Below, piece after piece: positions 56,373 to 64,000 of a stretch of 64,000 nucleotides of DNA (position 1 is the stretch's first letter; every line of letters begins with the position of its first letter). A model generated the notes under the pieces. The model saw nothing but the letters and a program-made list of their open reading frames with translations. It was not told the DNA's origin and searched no databases. Source of the DNA: QKTW01 sp052161885 (lineage in GTDB: Bacteria > Bacteroidota > Bacteroidia > Chitinophagales > Chitinophagaceae). The translations under genes were made by a program, and so were the position numbers. The DNA lies in NCBI GenBank assembly GCA_052161885.1, contig CP197396.1:2852001-2916000 (forward strand). The letters are read 5' to 3'.

Positions 56373-59300
56373 TTAACGTATCAGCACCAGCTTTTGGTAT
56401 GCCGACTGTTGAATACCTTTTGCTGTTGAAATGTTAATGCGGTAAATATAGACTCCGGATGGAAGTTTGGCACCGCTTTCATCTGTTCCGTCCCATATCA
56501 GTTCGCTGCTGCGGCTTCCGGAAGGTGTAAAACTCTGTTTCAATGTACGCGCCAGTGCACCGGATGTATTGAAAATGCGAATAGTAACATCCAGCTGCTC
56601 ATCCGGGTGATTGTGCTCAAATACAAAATGGGTATTGTCCTTGAATGGGTTAGGATAATTCATCAGGTTGCCGATCGCAACAATGTTACCGTCTACCACC
56701 ACAAAATGTACTTCGCCTTCGCCTGAATTATTATTTACATCCCAGGCTTTAACCCGGAAAGTATGGGCACCATTGCTGAGTCCCGAAACAGGGAAATGCA
56801 CATAACCATGCTTATAGTCGTTATCTGCAGTTTCGTAATAATCATTTAATATGTATGGATTTTGCACATCACCGTCAAGCACGGCCGTAAGATCATGCCC
56901 CACGCTGTTACCTGATATATTTATACCCGTTTCGTCAAATAATTTTGCAAATAATACGGTATTGCTGCCGGTAATGCCACCATCAATAAACAGGCTGTCA
57001 TTCATATATGGCTGCACCACAGGCCCGTCGTTATCTACCACAGGATTATCTGAATAACCGCCAACTACAATGCCTGTGTCTATGCCTGCTGCGTCTGTAA
57101 CGCCGTTTTCTGCATAATAACTGATTCTGGCATTACCATAATCATAGTTCAGGTCTTTGGGAGCAACGAATGAAAAGGAGAAATGCCCGTTTGTAACAGT
57201 AGCTTTACCCTTATAGATGATGTTGTCCTGCATTTTGTAAGTTCTTGGGGTATCATAAACTTTAGTAAGCAGGTTTATGGTACGGGCCTTGTCATAAATG
57301 GTTACGTACAGCCGGCCGTTAAAATTGCTGAGTATCTGTCCGTTCAGATCATTTACTTTACCGCTGATCTTATATCCGCCAAGCGCACTTATTGTATCTG
57401 TAACAATCCCGTCTCCCAGTGTTTTTACCGTATCGGTAGATACAAAATATTCAGGAAAATCGGGTTCCAGCGCAGGGTCGCCCAGCAGGGTGAATTTGCG
57501 GAAATTAATCAAGGTGCCGGGGGCGGGAATGCTCAGGTAAGTCTGGTTTTTCCCGGTTCTGAATGCATCCCCGAAAGTATTCCAGCTACCGTTAGCATGT
57601 GCAAACTGCGCCTGCAGAAACTGCTTGTTCAGGAAGTAGTTGGCATACGCGTAAGTAAGCTGTGTAGTGGTAAGCAGGGCTATGGCACCACCATCGGATT
57701 TAAGTATCAGTTTTTCACCCGCAGACACGTAAGAAGGGTCATCGAAGCGGCTGAAATCGCAGGTGGCCGTAACCATAAACGGCAGCTTATCTATGTTTTT
57801 CCAGGTGTTGAAATCGTCGGCAGTAAGTATGCGTTCGTGTGCAAGTGTATAGATGCTGCCATGACCGTTATAATTCAGCAGAAATGTGCCTTTATATATC
57901 TGGTCGTTAATAGCTTTATTGGCATCGGGGCAACGGTCGCCGCCCGGGGTAGAAACAAAATTCAGGTTGTCCAGGTATATCTTGTTATCGTTGTAAATGC
58001 TGGTAAGAGTATCTACTGCCTTGCACATATCTTCTGCCTGCGACAGGTGGGCTCCGGCATTGTCTTCATTATCTGCAATATATGTGTTTGTAAGGCGCCA
58101 GGGTCCCAGTGTCACGGAGTCTTTATAGTGTATAATCTTGGCTACTACTGTGTCTGCTTCATATCTGGAGCCTACGGGTATCCTGCCAAGGCCCAGGTCC
58201 ATGGTGTTGGCTATGCCTGAATTTTCAATGTATTCATTGTCATCTAGGAAAGTAAAGAAATCATCATTGGAGAACCCGCTGTCCATACTTACAGATTCGG
58301 CAGATTCAAAGGTGGGCACATAGTTTGTATTATCTGCCACCCGGTCTTTATAATCGTACGAAGCATCACCAAACAGCAGCATATATCTCGGCATCTGGGT
58401 AGTGTCATTGCCTGCACGATCATAGAACATTTTTGCATAGTCCCTGATCGCACTTATATCCTGGCTGCCGGAAGAGAATTCATTATAGATCTGTGCAGTG
58501 GTAGCTACTACTACACGCATATTATCATGCTGACGGTGAAAGTCTGCCAGTTTATTAGCTGCATTGATAAAATCAGGATGAGTAACGATAATATAATCCA
58601 CCTGGCCGTTGCCATGCAGGTTCTGATTATCTACAGTGCCTTTGTAAACCGGCGTCAGGTACTGGCTGCCGTCTGATGCTATGTATTCATGCAGCGACTG
58701 CGCATCCCTGGAAAATGAATACGTACTGCCACTCAGCGCACCGTTTATTTTTACAGGATTCAGCTGGTCTGTTACATCCCATACCTGCAGATTACTGTTT
58801 GCATTCTGCAGCTGGAAGCCTGCAGTATTGCCAGTGCCTACGCTGCGCCAGTCACGGAAGTTCATTTGTCCGGATGCAAAGCTCAGCGGCCTGCGTAAGT
58901 TCAGTTCTATATAATCGAGATAGCCGCGTCCATCGGGAGACGGAGACTGGTAATTAAGTGTAAAAGTATACGCACTCGCTGCCGGCACTCCATATACCGC
59001 ATAACGTACGGTGAGCGGATCTCCCTGGTCACCACCCAGTGCAGCTCCCAGCGGATAGGTTTCAATTGCCTGGCCATTTATTGAGAATGTAAATGAATTG
59101 CCGGAATAAGGAGAAGCGGAACCTACATACAGGCGTACACGCACAGAATCTGTGATGTTTCCGGTATTGAAGGTGAAATTCTGTATGGCAGACTGGCTGG
59201 TTGTAGGATTAAAAGATTCACCCCACCATTCTTTACCGAATTTTCCGGGATTTACCAGGTCTGTATCATGCACCATGTAATCGTCAAACGAAGAAACTGC

Positions 59301-60116
59301 AACGTTGGAAGCCTGTGTACCGTTTTCTGCGGTAATACGCTTGCCAGCCCCCTGGTCTACGCTGATAAAATAAAAACTGCTGTCTGAGTACAGGTTTTTA
59401 CTGTGTGTGAAACCTTTATTTGAGGGATCCTGGTTCCAGGCCATCGGACCATTTGCATAAAATACTACATAATCACCCTGGTCCAGCTTACCGTCACCGC
59501 CGTCATTTACCCAGATGGCGTTTTCTGTAAGGTTGGTATTATGTGCTACTGCATTGTTTTCGGGAAGCATAGTGCCTCCGTTACCATATATACGGATGTC
59601 GTTACTGCTGAAGCCGGCGGGATCAAGGTTCAGGGTGTTTTTAAAATAATTGTAATCCAGCTTGTACAGCCCTCTTTGCGTAAGTGCTATTTTATGCCAG
59701 TTACCGGCAGCCAGCGGGCTGTTCTCTATTGTGGCTTTGGCCTGCGGTTTCGTGGTAGCTGTATTGTCTGCAGTTTCATTAACATTCAGGGAAAATGAAG
59801 TAACCTTGTATGTTTGTCCTGAGGATGTTGAATATACCGGCACGCTTACCAGTGCAAAAGGACGTTTGCGCTCTTTGCCGAGTGTTATTTTTATATCAGA
59901 GGGTGAACTGACCGGGGTTTTGGCATCCGGCAGGGTTGCGGGCGCAGTGTTGGCTGAAATGCGGACAGAAGGCATTTCATAGTGTTTCAGCCATATTTTT
60001 TTGACCACATAACCACCAAAAACATCACTCTGGGCGACCTGGTACGTTTCTGTAGTCTGGGCTATGGTGCTGATACCGAGAAAAGTGCCACAGCATAGAA
60101 ATATTAATTTCTTCAT
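56373..60116 (-). CDS. porU: Type IX secretion sortase PorU
   Basis: 1247 residues. Signal peptide (KKLIFLCCGTFLGISTIAQ), N-terminal beta-rich pro-region, then the gingipain-type C25 peptidase domain with the catalytic His in FLLNYNGHGSIYTLAHERIL and the catalytic Cys in MVTATCDFSRFDDP. The C-terminus is itself a type A-like sorting domain (NYPNPFKDNTHFVFEHNHPD, PSGVYIYRI). PorU cleaves the sorting signal of type IX cargo at the cell surface and links cargo to lipid or polysaccharide. Length and order (porU-porV, with gldJ divergent) match the known Bacteroidota arrangement. Confidence 0.97.
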   Translation of the reverse strand: MKKLIFLCCGTFLGISTIAQTTETYQVAQSDVFGGYVVKKIWLKHYEMPSVRISANTAPATLPDAKTPVSSPSDIKITLGKERKRPFALVSVPVYSTSSGQTYKVTSFSLNVNETADNTATTKPQAKATIENSPLAAGNWHKIALTQRGLYKLDYNYFKNTLNLDPAGFSSNDIRIYGNGGTMLPENNAVAHNTNLTENAIWVNDGGDGKLDQGDYVVFYANGPMAWNQDPSNKGFTHSKNLYSDSSFYFISVDQGAGKRITAENGTQASNVAVSSFDDYMVHDTDLVNPGKFGKEWWGESFNPTTSQSAIQNFTFNTGNITDSVRVRLYVGSASPYSGNSFTFSINGQAIETYPLGAALGGDQGDPLTVRYAVYGVPAASAYTFTLNYQSPSPDGRGYLDYIELNLRRPLSFASGQMNFRDWRSVGTGNTAGFQLQNANSNLQVWDVTDQLNPVKINGALSGSTYSFSRDAQSLHEYIASDGSQYLTPVYKGTVDNQNLHGNGQVDYIIVTHPDFINAANKLADFHRQHDNMRVVVATTAQIYNEFSSGSQDISAIRDYAKMFYDRAGNDTTQMPRYMLLFGDASYDYKDRVADNTNYVPTFESAESVSMDSGFSNDDFFTFLDDNEYIENSGIANTMDLGLGRIPVGSRYEADTVVAKIIHYKDSVTLGPWRLTNTYIADNEDNAGAHLSQAEDMCKAVDTLTSIYNDNKIYLDNLNFVSTPGGDRCPDANKAINDQIYKGTFLLNYNGHGSIYTLAHERILTADDFNTWKNIDKLPFMVTATCDFSRFDDPSYVSAGEKLILKSDGGAIALLTTTQLTYAYANYFLNKQFLQAQFAHANGSWNTFGDAFRTGKNQTYLSIPAPGTLINFRKFTLLGDPALEPDFPEYFVSTDTVKTLGDGIVTDTISALGGYKISGKVNDLNGQILSNFNGRLYVTIYDKARTINLLTKVYDTPRTYKMQDNIIYKGKATVTNGHFSFSFVAPKDLNYDYGNARISYYAENGVTDAAGIDTGIVVGGYSDNPVVDNDGPVVQPYMNDSLFIDGGITGSNTVLFAKLFDETGINISGNSVGHDLTAVLDGDVQNPYILNDYYETADNDYKHGYVHFPVSGLSNGAHTFRVKAWDVNNNSGEGEVHFVVVDGNIVAIGNLMNYPNPFKDNTHFVFEHNHPDEQLDVTIRIFNTSGALARTLKQSFTPSGSRSSELIWDGTDESGAKLPSGVYIYRINISTAKGIQQSAYQKLVLIR

Positions 60117-60159
60117 TTTTATTGTTATATATTGTTAGGGCAGAAAAAACGTCCTTGTT

Positions 60160-60167
60160 CAAAATTA
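60160..60167 (-). promoter_or_regulatory. -7 box (TAATTTTG on minus strand) of porU
   Basis: CAAAATTA on the plus strand; a perfect TAnnTTTG 43 bp upstream of the porU ATG. No matching -33 TTTG is seen. Confidence 0.4.
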
Positions 60168-60376
60168 CGGATTCCAATGCTATAAGGTTGTAATAGCATT
60201 GTAGAATATGAGAAACGTCAAAACATAACAAAATATTATGAAGGGCTTTTAGTAAAAAAAGGAGATTTTTTTTCTCAACATCCGCGGAACGCTTGACATT
60301 TTGAAAAGAATGCTCTAACATTGTAACACTTTTAACAAATATCATCCTAATTCGTAGCAAATATTTTTCTCTGATT

Positions 60377-61897
60377 ATGAAAAGATCGCTTGTTGGCCTG
60401 AGCTTGCTGTATATGGGAGCGGCTACTCTGTTTACGGCTTGCTCATCAAAAAAATCTACCGGCGTATCGGATAAAACCGGTTGGGATTACAACGATTCAC
60501 GCCTCGGTGGCTTTGATGTTCGCAATTATCCCGGACAGCAAACAGGGCCAGGCTTGGTGTTTGTAGAGGGTGGCCGTTTTACAATGGGCCAGACGGACGA
60601 TGATCTGCCAACTGTAGAGCGTAATAACATTCCACGCACAGTATCAGTTTCATCATTTTATATGGACGAAACTGAGGTAGCCAACGTTCATTACCGCGAA
60701 TACCTGTACTGGCTGAAACGTAACTATGGCGGTGACTATCCCGATGTAATTACAAAAGCAGAACCAGACCAGACTGTATGGCGTAAAGCACTCGCCTACA
60801 ATGAGCCGCAGGTAAATTATTACTTCACGCACGCTGCTTATAACTATTATCCTGTTGTCGGTATCAACTGGTATCAGGCAAATGAATACTGTAAATGGCG
60901 TACAGACCGTGTAAATGAGATGATCCTCATGAAGAACGGGATGCTGAAGAAAAACCCCAACCAGACAAACGAAGACGTTTTTACAACTGAAACGTATGTA
61001 AATGGTCAGTATGACGGTATTGCCGGTTCTAACCGCAAACGTGATCTGGATCCAAGCGGTTCTAAAAAACGTAACGTTACTTATGCTGATGGTTACCTGC
61101 TGCCAGACTACCGTCTCCCAACTGAAGCAGAATGGGAATACGCAGCCCTCGGCCTGATCGGTAACAATCCTGAGCCTGAAACAAAACGTCGTCGTGGTGA
61201 AGAAGTGATCACAGACCGCAACACATATCCATGGGGTTCTAAAAACTCTACCCGTTGGGCACTGCGTAACCAGTACCAGGGTGAGTTCCTCGGCAACTTC
61301 AAACGTGGTAAAGGTGATAACATGGGTGTAGCCGGTGCACTGAACGACAACGCCGATATCCCTGCACAGATCTATTCTTATCAGCCAAATGCTTTCGGCC
61401 TGTACAACATGGCGGGTAACGTGAGTGAGTGGGTACTGGATACTTACCGTCCGATAAATAAAGATGAATCTGATTTCCGTCCTTTCCGCGGTAACGAATT
61501 TGAAACATACAAGCGTGTAGCAGAAGATAACTCACTGGAAGAAAAAGACAGCCTGGGTCATCTGCAGAAACGCCCGATCACATCAGATGAGATCGCTGCA
61601 AAAGACAAACACGATTACTATGGTGCAGATGTCCGTGACTTCAAAGACGGCGACAGCACATCTCACTTCACTTACGATTATGGTAAAACTACCCTGATCA
61701 ACGATAACGCAAAAGTGTACAAAGGTGGTTCATGGGCAGATCGTGCTTACTGGATGTCTCCTGGCACACGCCGCTTTATGCAGGCAGATCAGGCAAGCTC
61801 TACCATCGGTTTCCGTTGTGTAATGGATCGCCTGGGAAGTGCTGATGGCAATAACAATTCAACTTCCGGCAACCACTTTGGTCGCAAGAAAAAATAA
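60377..61897 (+). CDS. gldJ: Gliding motility lipoprotein GldJ
   Basis: 506 residues. Lipoprotein signal with lipobox LFTAC (Cys at about 22), then a formylglycine-generating-enzyme-like domain from residue 58 (GLVFVEGGRFTMGQTDDD, YMDETEVANVHYREYLYWL, YRLPTEAEWEYAALG, GNVSEWVLDTYRP, YKGGSWADRAYWMSPGTRRF, STIGFRCVMD). The catalytic cysteines of FGE sulfatase-maturases are absent, as in the family. GldJ forms helical tracks with GldK for gliding and type IX secretion. Codon use is biased toward CGT and GGT, close to tuf and unlike porU/porV, so it is probably abundant. Followed by a terminator. Confidence 0.96.
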   Translation: MKRSLVGLSLLYMGAATLFTACSSKKSTGVSDKTGWDYNDSRLGGFDVRNYPGQQTGPGLVFVEGGRFTMGQTDDDLPTVERNNIPRTVSVSSFYMDETEVANVHYREYLYWLKRNYGGDYPDVITKAEPDQTVWRKALAYNEPQVNYYFTHAAYNYYPVVGINWYQANEYCKWRTDRVNEMILMKNGMLKKNPNQTNEDVFTTETYVNGQYDGIAGSNRKRDLDPSGSKKRNVTYADGYLLPDYRLPTEAEWEYAALGLIGNNPEPETKRRRGEEVITDRNTYPWGSKNSTRWALRNQYQGEFLGNFKRGKGDNMGVAGALNDNADIPAQIYSYQPNAFGLYNMAGNVSEWVLDTYRPINKDESDFRPFRGNEFETYKRVAEDNSLEEKDSLGHLQKRPITSDEIAAKDKHDYYGADVRDFKDGDSTSHFTYDYGKTTLINDNAKVYKGGSWADRAYWMSPGTRRFMQADQASSTIGFRCVMDRLGSADGNNNSTSGNHFGRKKK

Positions 61898-61920
61898 GAA
61901 AATCTTTTTCTGAATAACAG

Positions 61921-61950
61921 AACCCCTTCTTTTACGAAGGGGTTTTTTAT
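61921..61950 (+). terminator. Terminator of gldJ
   Basis: AACCCCTTC-TTTTAC-GAAGGGGTT, 9-bp stem followed by TTTTT. Confidence 0.9.
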
Positions 61951-61976
61951 TTTTATGTATTAAACGATTTCAGGCT

Positions 61977-63269
61977 TTGGACATTACCGCTCTCTACCAG
62001 CTATACCTGCAGCATCCTTCTGTGCAGACAGATACAAGAAAGTTAAAGAAAGGAGACATTTTCTTTGCCTTAAAAGGCCCTAATTTTAACGGCAACGCTT
62101 TTGCCTCAAAGGCGCTCGAGGCCGGGGCAGCATATGCCGTAATCGATGAGGCTGCATACGCTGTTGATGACCGTTATATCGTAGTACCAGACGGGCTTAT
62201 TGCTTTGCAGCAACTGGCCAGTCATCACCGGAAACAATTTTCCATTCCGTTTATTGCCATTACAGGGTCTAATGGTAAAACCACCACCAAAGAACTGATC
62301 ACAGCCGTGCTCAGCACCACATTTAAGACATATGCAACAGTTGGCAACCTGAACAATCATATCGGTGTGCCGCTTACTATACTGAGCATAGGCAGAGATG
62401 CCGAAATGGCGGTGATAGAAATGGGTGCCAATCATCAGCGTGAGATTGAAAGTTATTGCCGTATTGCAGAACCCACACACGGCATCATTACCAATGCCGG
62501 AAAAGCGCATATAGAAGGCTTTGGCGGACTGGAAGGTGTGCGGAAAGGTAAAGGTGAACTGTATGATTTCATCAGGTCAAATAAGGGCACCATATTCCGC
62601 AATACAGACCTGGATTACCTGCAGGAAATGTCGCGCGGCATTGAGCAGCAGATTACATATGGCAGCAGCAATGCCCAATATATTGGCAAGCCCCTTATGG
62701 AGGGCCTTTTTCTGCAGATAGCCATGCTTACATCAGGCACGGAAACGCTTATCGGTACACATCTTGTGGGAGAATATAATTTTCCGAATGTAATGGCCGC
62801 AGTGGCTGCAGGCTTGCATTTCGGGATAACGATTGACATCATAAAAAGCGCGGTTGCTGCATATAATCCCGATAACAGCCGCTCTCAGTGGCTGAAACGC
62901 GGCAGTAACCAGGTGATACTGGATGCTTACAATGCCAATCCTACCAGTATGCGAGCAGCAATAGTAAATTTCTCAAAAATAAATCTTCCGCACCGGATGC
63001 TATGGCTTGGCGGCATGAAGGAAATGGGGCCGGAAGAGCATACGGAACATGAAGAACTGGTAAAAATGATAGACCAGTACAGCTGGGAGCAGGTAATGCT
63101 CGTAGGAAAAGAATTCGAAGGACTGCAAGGTAACTATATGTGGTTCCCGGATTCTGTAGCAGCAGCGGCCTATGTACGGGAACATCAGCCATCAGGAGCT
63201 GCTATTCTTATTAAAGGGTCAAGGGGTAGCCGCATGGAAAATATGCTCGAAGCACTTGCTGAGAAATAA
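61977..63269 (+). CDS. murF: UDP-N-acetylmuramoyl-tripeptide--D-alanyl-D-alanine ligase MurF
   Basis: 430 residues; the start is TTG at 61977 (MDITALYQLYLQHPSVQTDT). Mur ligase ATP loop ITGSNGKTTTKELITAVL (about residue 95), NLNNHIGVPLTIL, EMGANHQREIE, and the C-terminal domain VILDAYNANPTSMRAAI and LGGMKEMGPEE (MurF wording). Adds D-Ala-D-Ala to the UDP-MurNAc-tripeptide in peptidoglycan synthesis. gldJ-murF synteny is known from Flavobacterium. A terminator separates it from gldJ, so it has its own promoter. Confidence 0.96.
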   Translation: MDITALYQLYLQHPSVQTDTRKLKKGDIFFALKGPNFNGNAFASKALEAGAAYAVIDEAAYAVDDRYIVVPDGLIALQQLASHHRKQFSIPFIAITGSNGKTTTKELITAVLSTTFKTYATVGNLNNHIGVPLTILSIGRDAEMAVIEMGANHQREIESYCRIAEPTHGIITNAGKAHIEGFGGLEGVRKGKGELYDFIRSNKGTIFRNTDLDYLQEMSRGIEQQITYGSSNAQYIGKPLMEGLFLQIAMLTSGTETLIGTHLVGEYNFPNVMAAVAAGLHFGITIDIIKSAVAAYNPDNSRSQWLKRGSNQVILDAYNANPTSMRAAIVNFSKINLPHRMLWLGGMKEMGPEEHTEHEELVKMIDQYSWEQVMLVGKEFEGLQGNYMWFPDSVAAAAYVREHQPSGAAILIKGSRGSRMENMLEALAEK

Positions 63270-63551
63270 CTATTCCCCCAGTGCATCACTGATGCGTTTA
63301 GTCATATGGCTCAGCTCTGCCTGCACCTGTTGCGTACCCGCGCCTGTAGCATCATCTGCAGCGTACATAAGCAGGCACATGGCAACAAAATCCTGGTCGT
63401 CCCTGCCGGCATAATGCTGTCGCAGTTCAGAGATCTTATCATCAGCTGTTTTTACCGCTTTGCGTACTTTCTCTTCTTCATCCGGATGAATGCGGATACG
63501 GTAGCTGCGGCCTGCCAGCCATACATTTATGGGAATGAGCTCCTGTGACAT
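63270..63551 (-). CDS. zapA: Cell division protein ZapA
   Basis: 93 residues, typical ZapA length. Beta-hairpin PINVWLAGRSYRIRIHPDEE followed by a long helix (EKVRKAVKTADDKISELRQHY) and a second helix with the tail coiled coil (TGAGTQQVQAELSHMTKRI). ZapA binds FtsZ and bundles filaments at the septum. It abuts the murF stop convergently with no gap, and is downstream of lspA on the same strand with a terminator between. Confidence 0.9.
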   Translation of the reverse strand: MSQELIPINVWLAGRSYRIRIHPDEEEKVRKAVKTADDKISELRQHYAGRDDQDFVAMCLLMYAADDATGAGTQQVQAELSHMTKRISDALGE

Positions 63552-63592
63552 ATACTTCGGATATATCTTAAAAGATAAATATTGTTCATGAA

Positions 63593-63622
63593 AAAAGGAA
63601 ACAGTTAACTGTTTCCTTTTAC
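63593..63622 (-). terminator. Terminator downstream of lspA
   Basis: AAAAGGAAACAGTT followed by AACTGTTTCCTTTT forms an uninterrupted 14-bp inverted repeat with U-rich ends on both strands. It lies just past the lspA stop and before zapA. Confidence 0.8.
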
Positions 63623-63625
63623 ATT

Positions 63626-64000
63626 TTATTTTATCGGTTGATCAGCAGGAACTGCTGTTGTGGGCTGAGGAGCTGTTTTCCTGTGAAGGAGTTTCTTCTG
63701 AAAGAAGACCAGTACCAGCACGCCGGTGGAAATGGCTGCATCCGCAAAATTGAAAACCGGCTCAAAGAATTCGAGCTCTTTTCCGCCCAGGAAAGGCACC
63801 CACGATGGCCAATGTGTGTCTATTAACGGGAAGTAGAGCATATCTACCACGCGGCCGTGCAGAAAGCGTCCGTATCCTTGTCCCCAGGGAACTACCTGCG
63901 CTACATGAAACGTGCTTTCTGTAAAGATAAGACCATAGAAAAGACTGTCTATAAGGTTACCGAGCGCACCCGCCAGTATAAGCGCTCCACAGATAATAAC
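63626..64000 (-). CDS. lspA: Lipoprotein signal peptidase LspA (partial, N-terminus off the right edge)
   Basis: 125 codons from the right edge to the stop at 63626; the start codon is outside the window. The visible part has helix ILAGALGNLIDSLFYGLI, the catalytic pair Asp in GRVVDMLYFPL and Asp in FNFADAAISTGVL, and a last transmembrane helix ending with a basic/Pro-rich tail (KKLLHRKTAPQPTT). A ~30-residue insertion between the two motifs (THWPSWVPFLGGKELEFFEP) is common in Bacteroidota LspA. It removes signal peptides from lipoproteins such as GldJ. Confidence 0.93.
   Translation of the reverse strand, partial: VIICGALILAGALGNLIDSLFYGLIFTESTFHVAQVVPWGQGYGRFLHGRVVDMLYFPLIDTHWPSWVPFLGGKELEFFEPVFNFADAAISTGVLVLVFFQKKLLHRKTAPQPTTAVPADQPIK

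Noticed and set aside
57183..58220. 345-codon plus-strand frame inside porU
   Set aside because: porU has the catalytic C25 motifs on the minus strand; the plus frame is an overlap artefact.

Overview
This window is chromosomal DNA from a member of the Bacteroidota, most probably the Chitinophagaceae. The evidence is a porU-porV-gldJ block for type IX secretion and gliding, proteins with type IX C-terminal sorting domains, promoters of the form TTTG-N19-TAnnTTTG, an outer-membrane receptor-like barrel, hybrid-style propeller sensors, and very little Shine-Dalgarno sequence. Two genes run off the edges (a TolB-like protein on the left, lspA on the right). I see no insertion sequence, prophage, CRISPR array or rRNA gene.

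Layout. 1-9 kb: TolB-like protein, a metallo-hydrolase, a ComB-like phosphatase, a Crp/Fnr regulator, a fatty-acid hydroxylase-like membrane enzyme, a small secreted protein, an aldehyde dehydrogenase, an NsrR-like regulator and metF. 9-20 kb: an unknown two-gene membrane unit, lptB, a GH3-like adenylating enzyme, a glutaryl-CoA dehydrogenase-like enzyme, a GT-C-like membrane protein, a type IX cargo protein, an RNase Z-like hydrolase, an adenylate kinase-like enzyme and an acetyltransferase. 20-24 kb: the three-gene proton-translocating transhydrogenase (pntAA-pntAB-pntB). 24-29 kb: four tRNA genes and tuf, then tRNA-Trp, secE and nusG. 29-41 kb: a permease, a propeller sensor kinase with LuxR-type regulator, an outer-membrane barrel, and an OmpR-type two-component system followed by a stress-like protein and a bestrophin. 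41-51 kb: ACMSD, thiolase, a methionine gamma-lyase-like enzyme, a porin-like protein, a Uma2 nuclease-like protein, a chromate transporter with a hemerythrin-like lipoprotein, a 2-aminomuconate deaminase-like Rid protein and an acyl-CoA ligase. 52-55 kb: a methyltransferase, FemAB-like and polysaccharide deacetylase operon. 55-64 kb: porV, porU, gldJ, murF, zapA and lspA.

How the genes fit together. Five dispersed enzymes (aldehyde dehydrogenase, glutaryl-CoA dehydrogenase, ACMSD, thiolase, Rid deaminase) fit successive steps from aminocarboxymuconate semialdehyde, a tryptophan/3-hydroxyanthranilate breakdown product, towards acetyl-CoA. The 55-64 kb block makes and uses the envelope secretion machinery.

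The most striking regulatory signal is a set of six 8-bp elements repeated at exactly 11-bp intervals (39768-39830), between the OmpR/HisK pair and the stress-protein/bestrophin pair. This is a strong candidate operator for the adjacent response regulator. A second theme is a set of short degenerate word-like repeats scattered through the intergenic DNA, some supplying stop codons to flanking genes and one lying inside the pnt operon.
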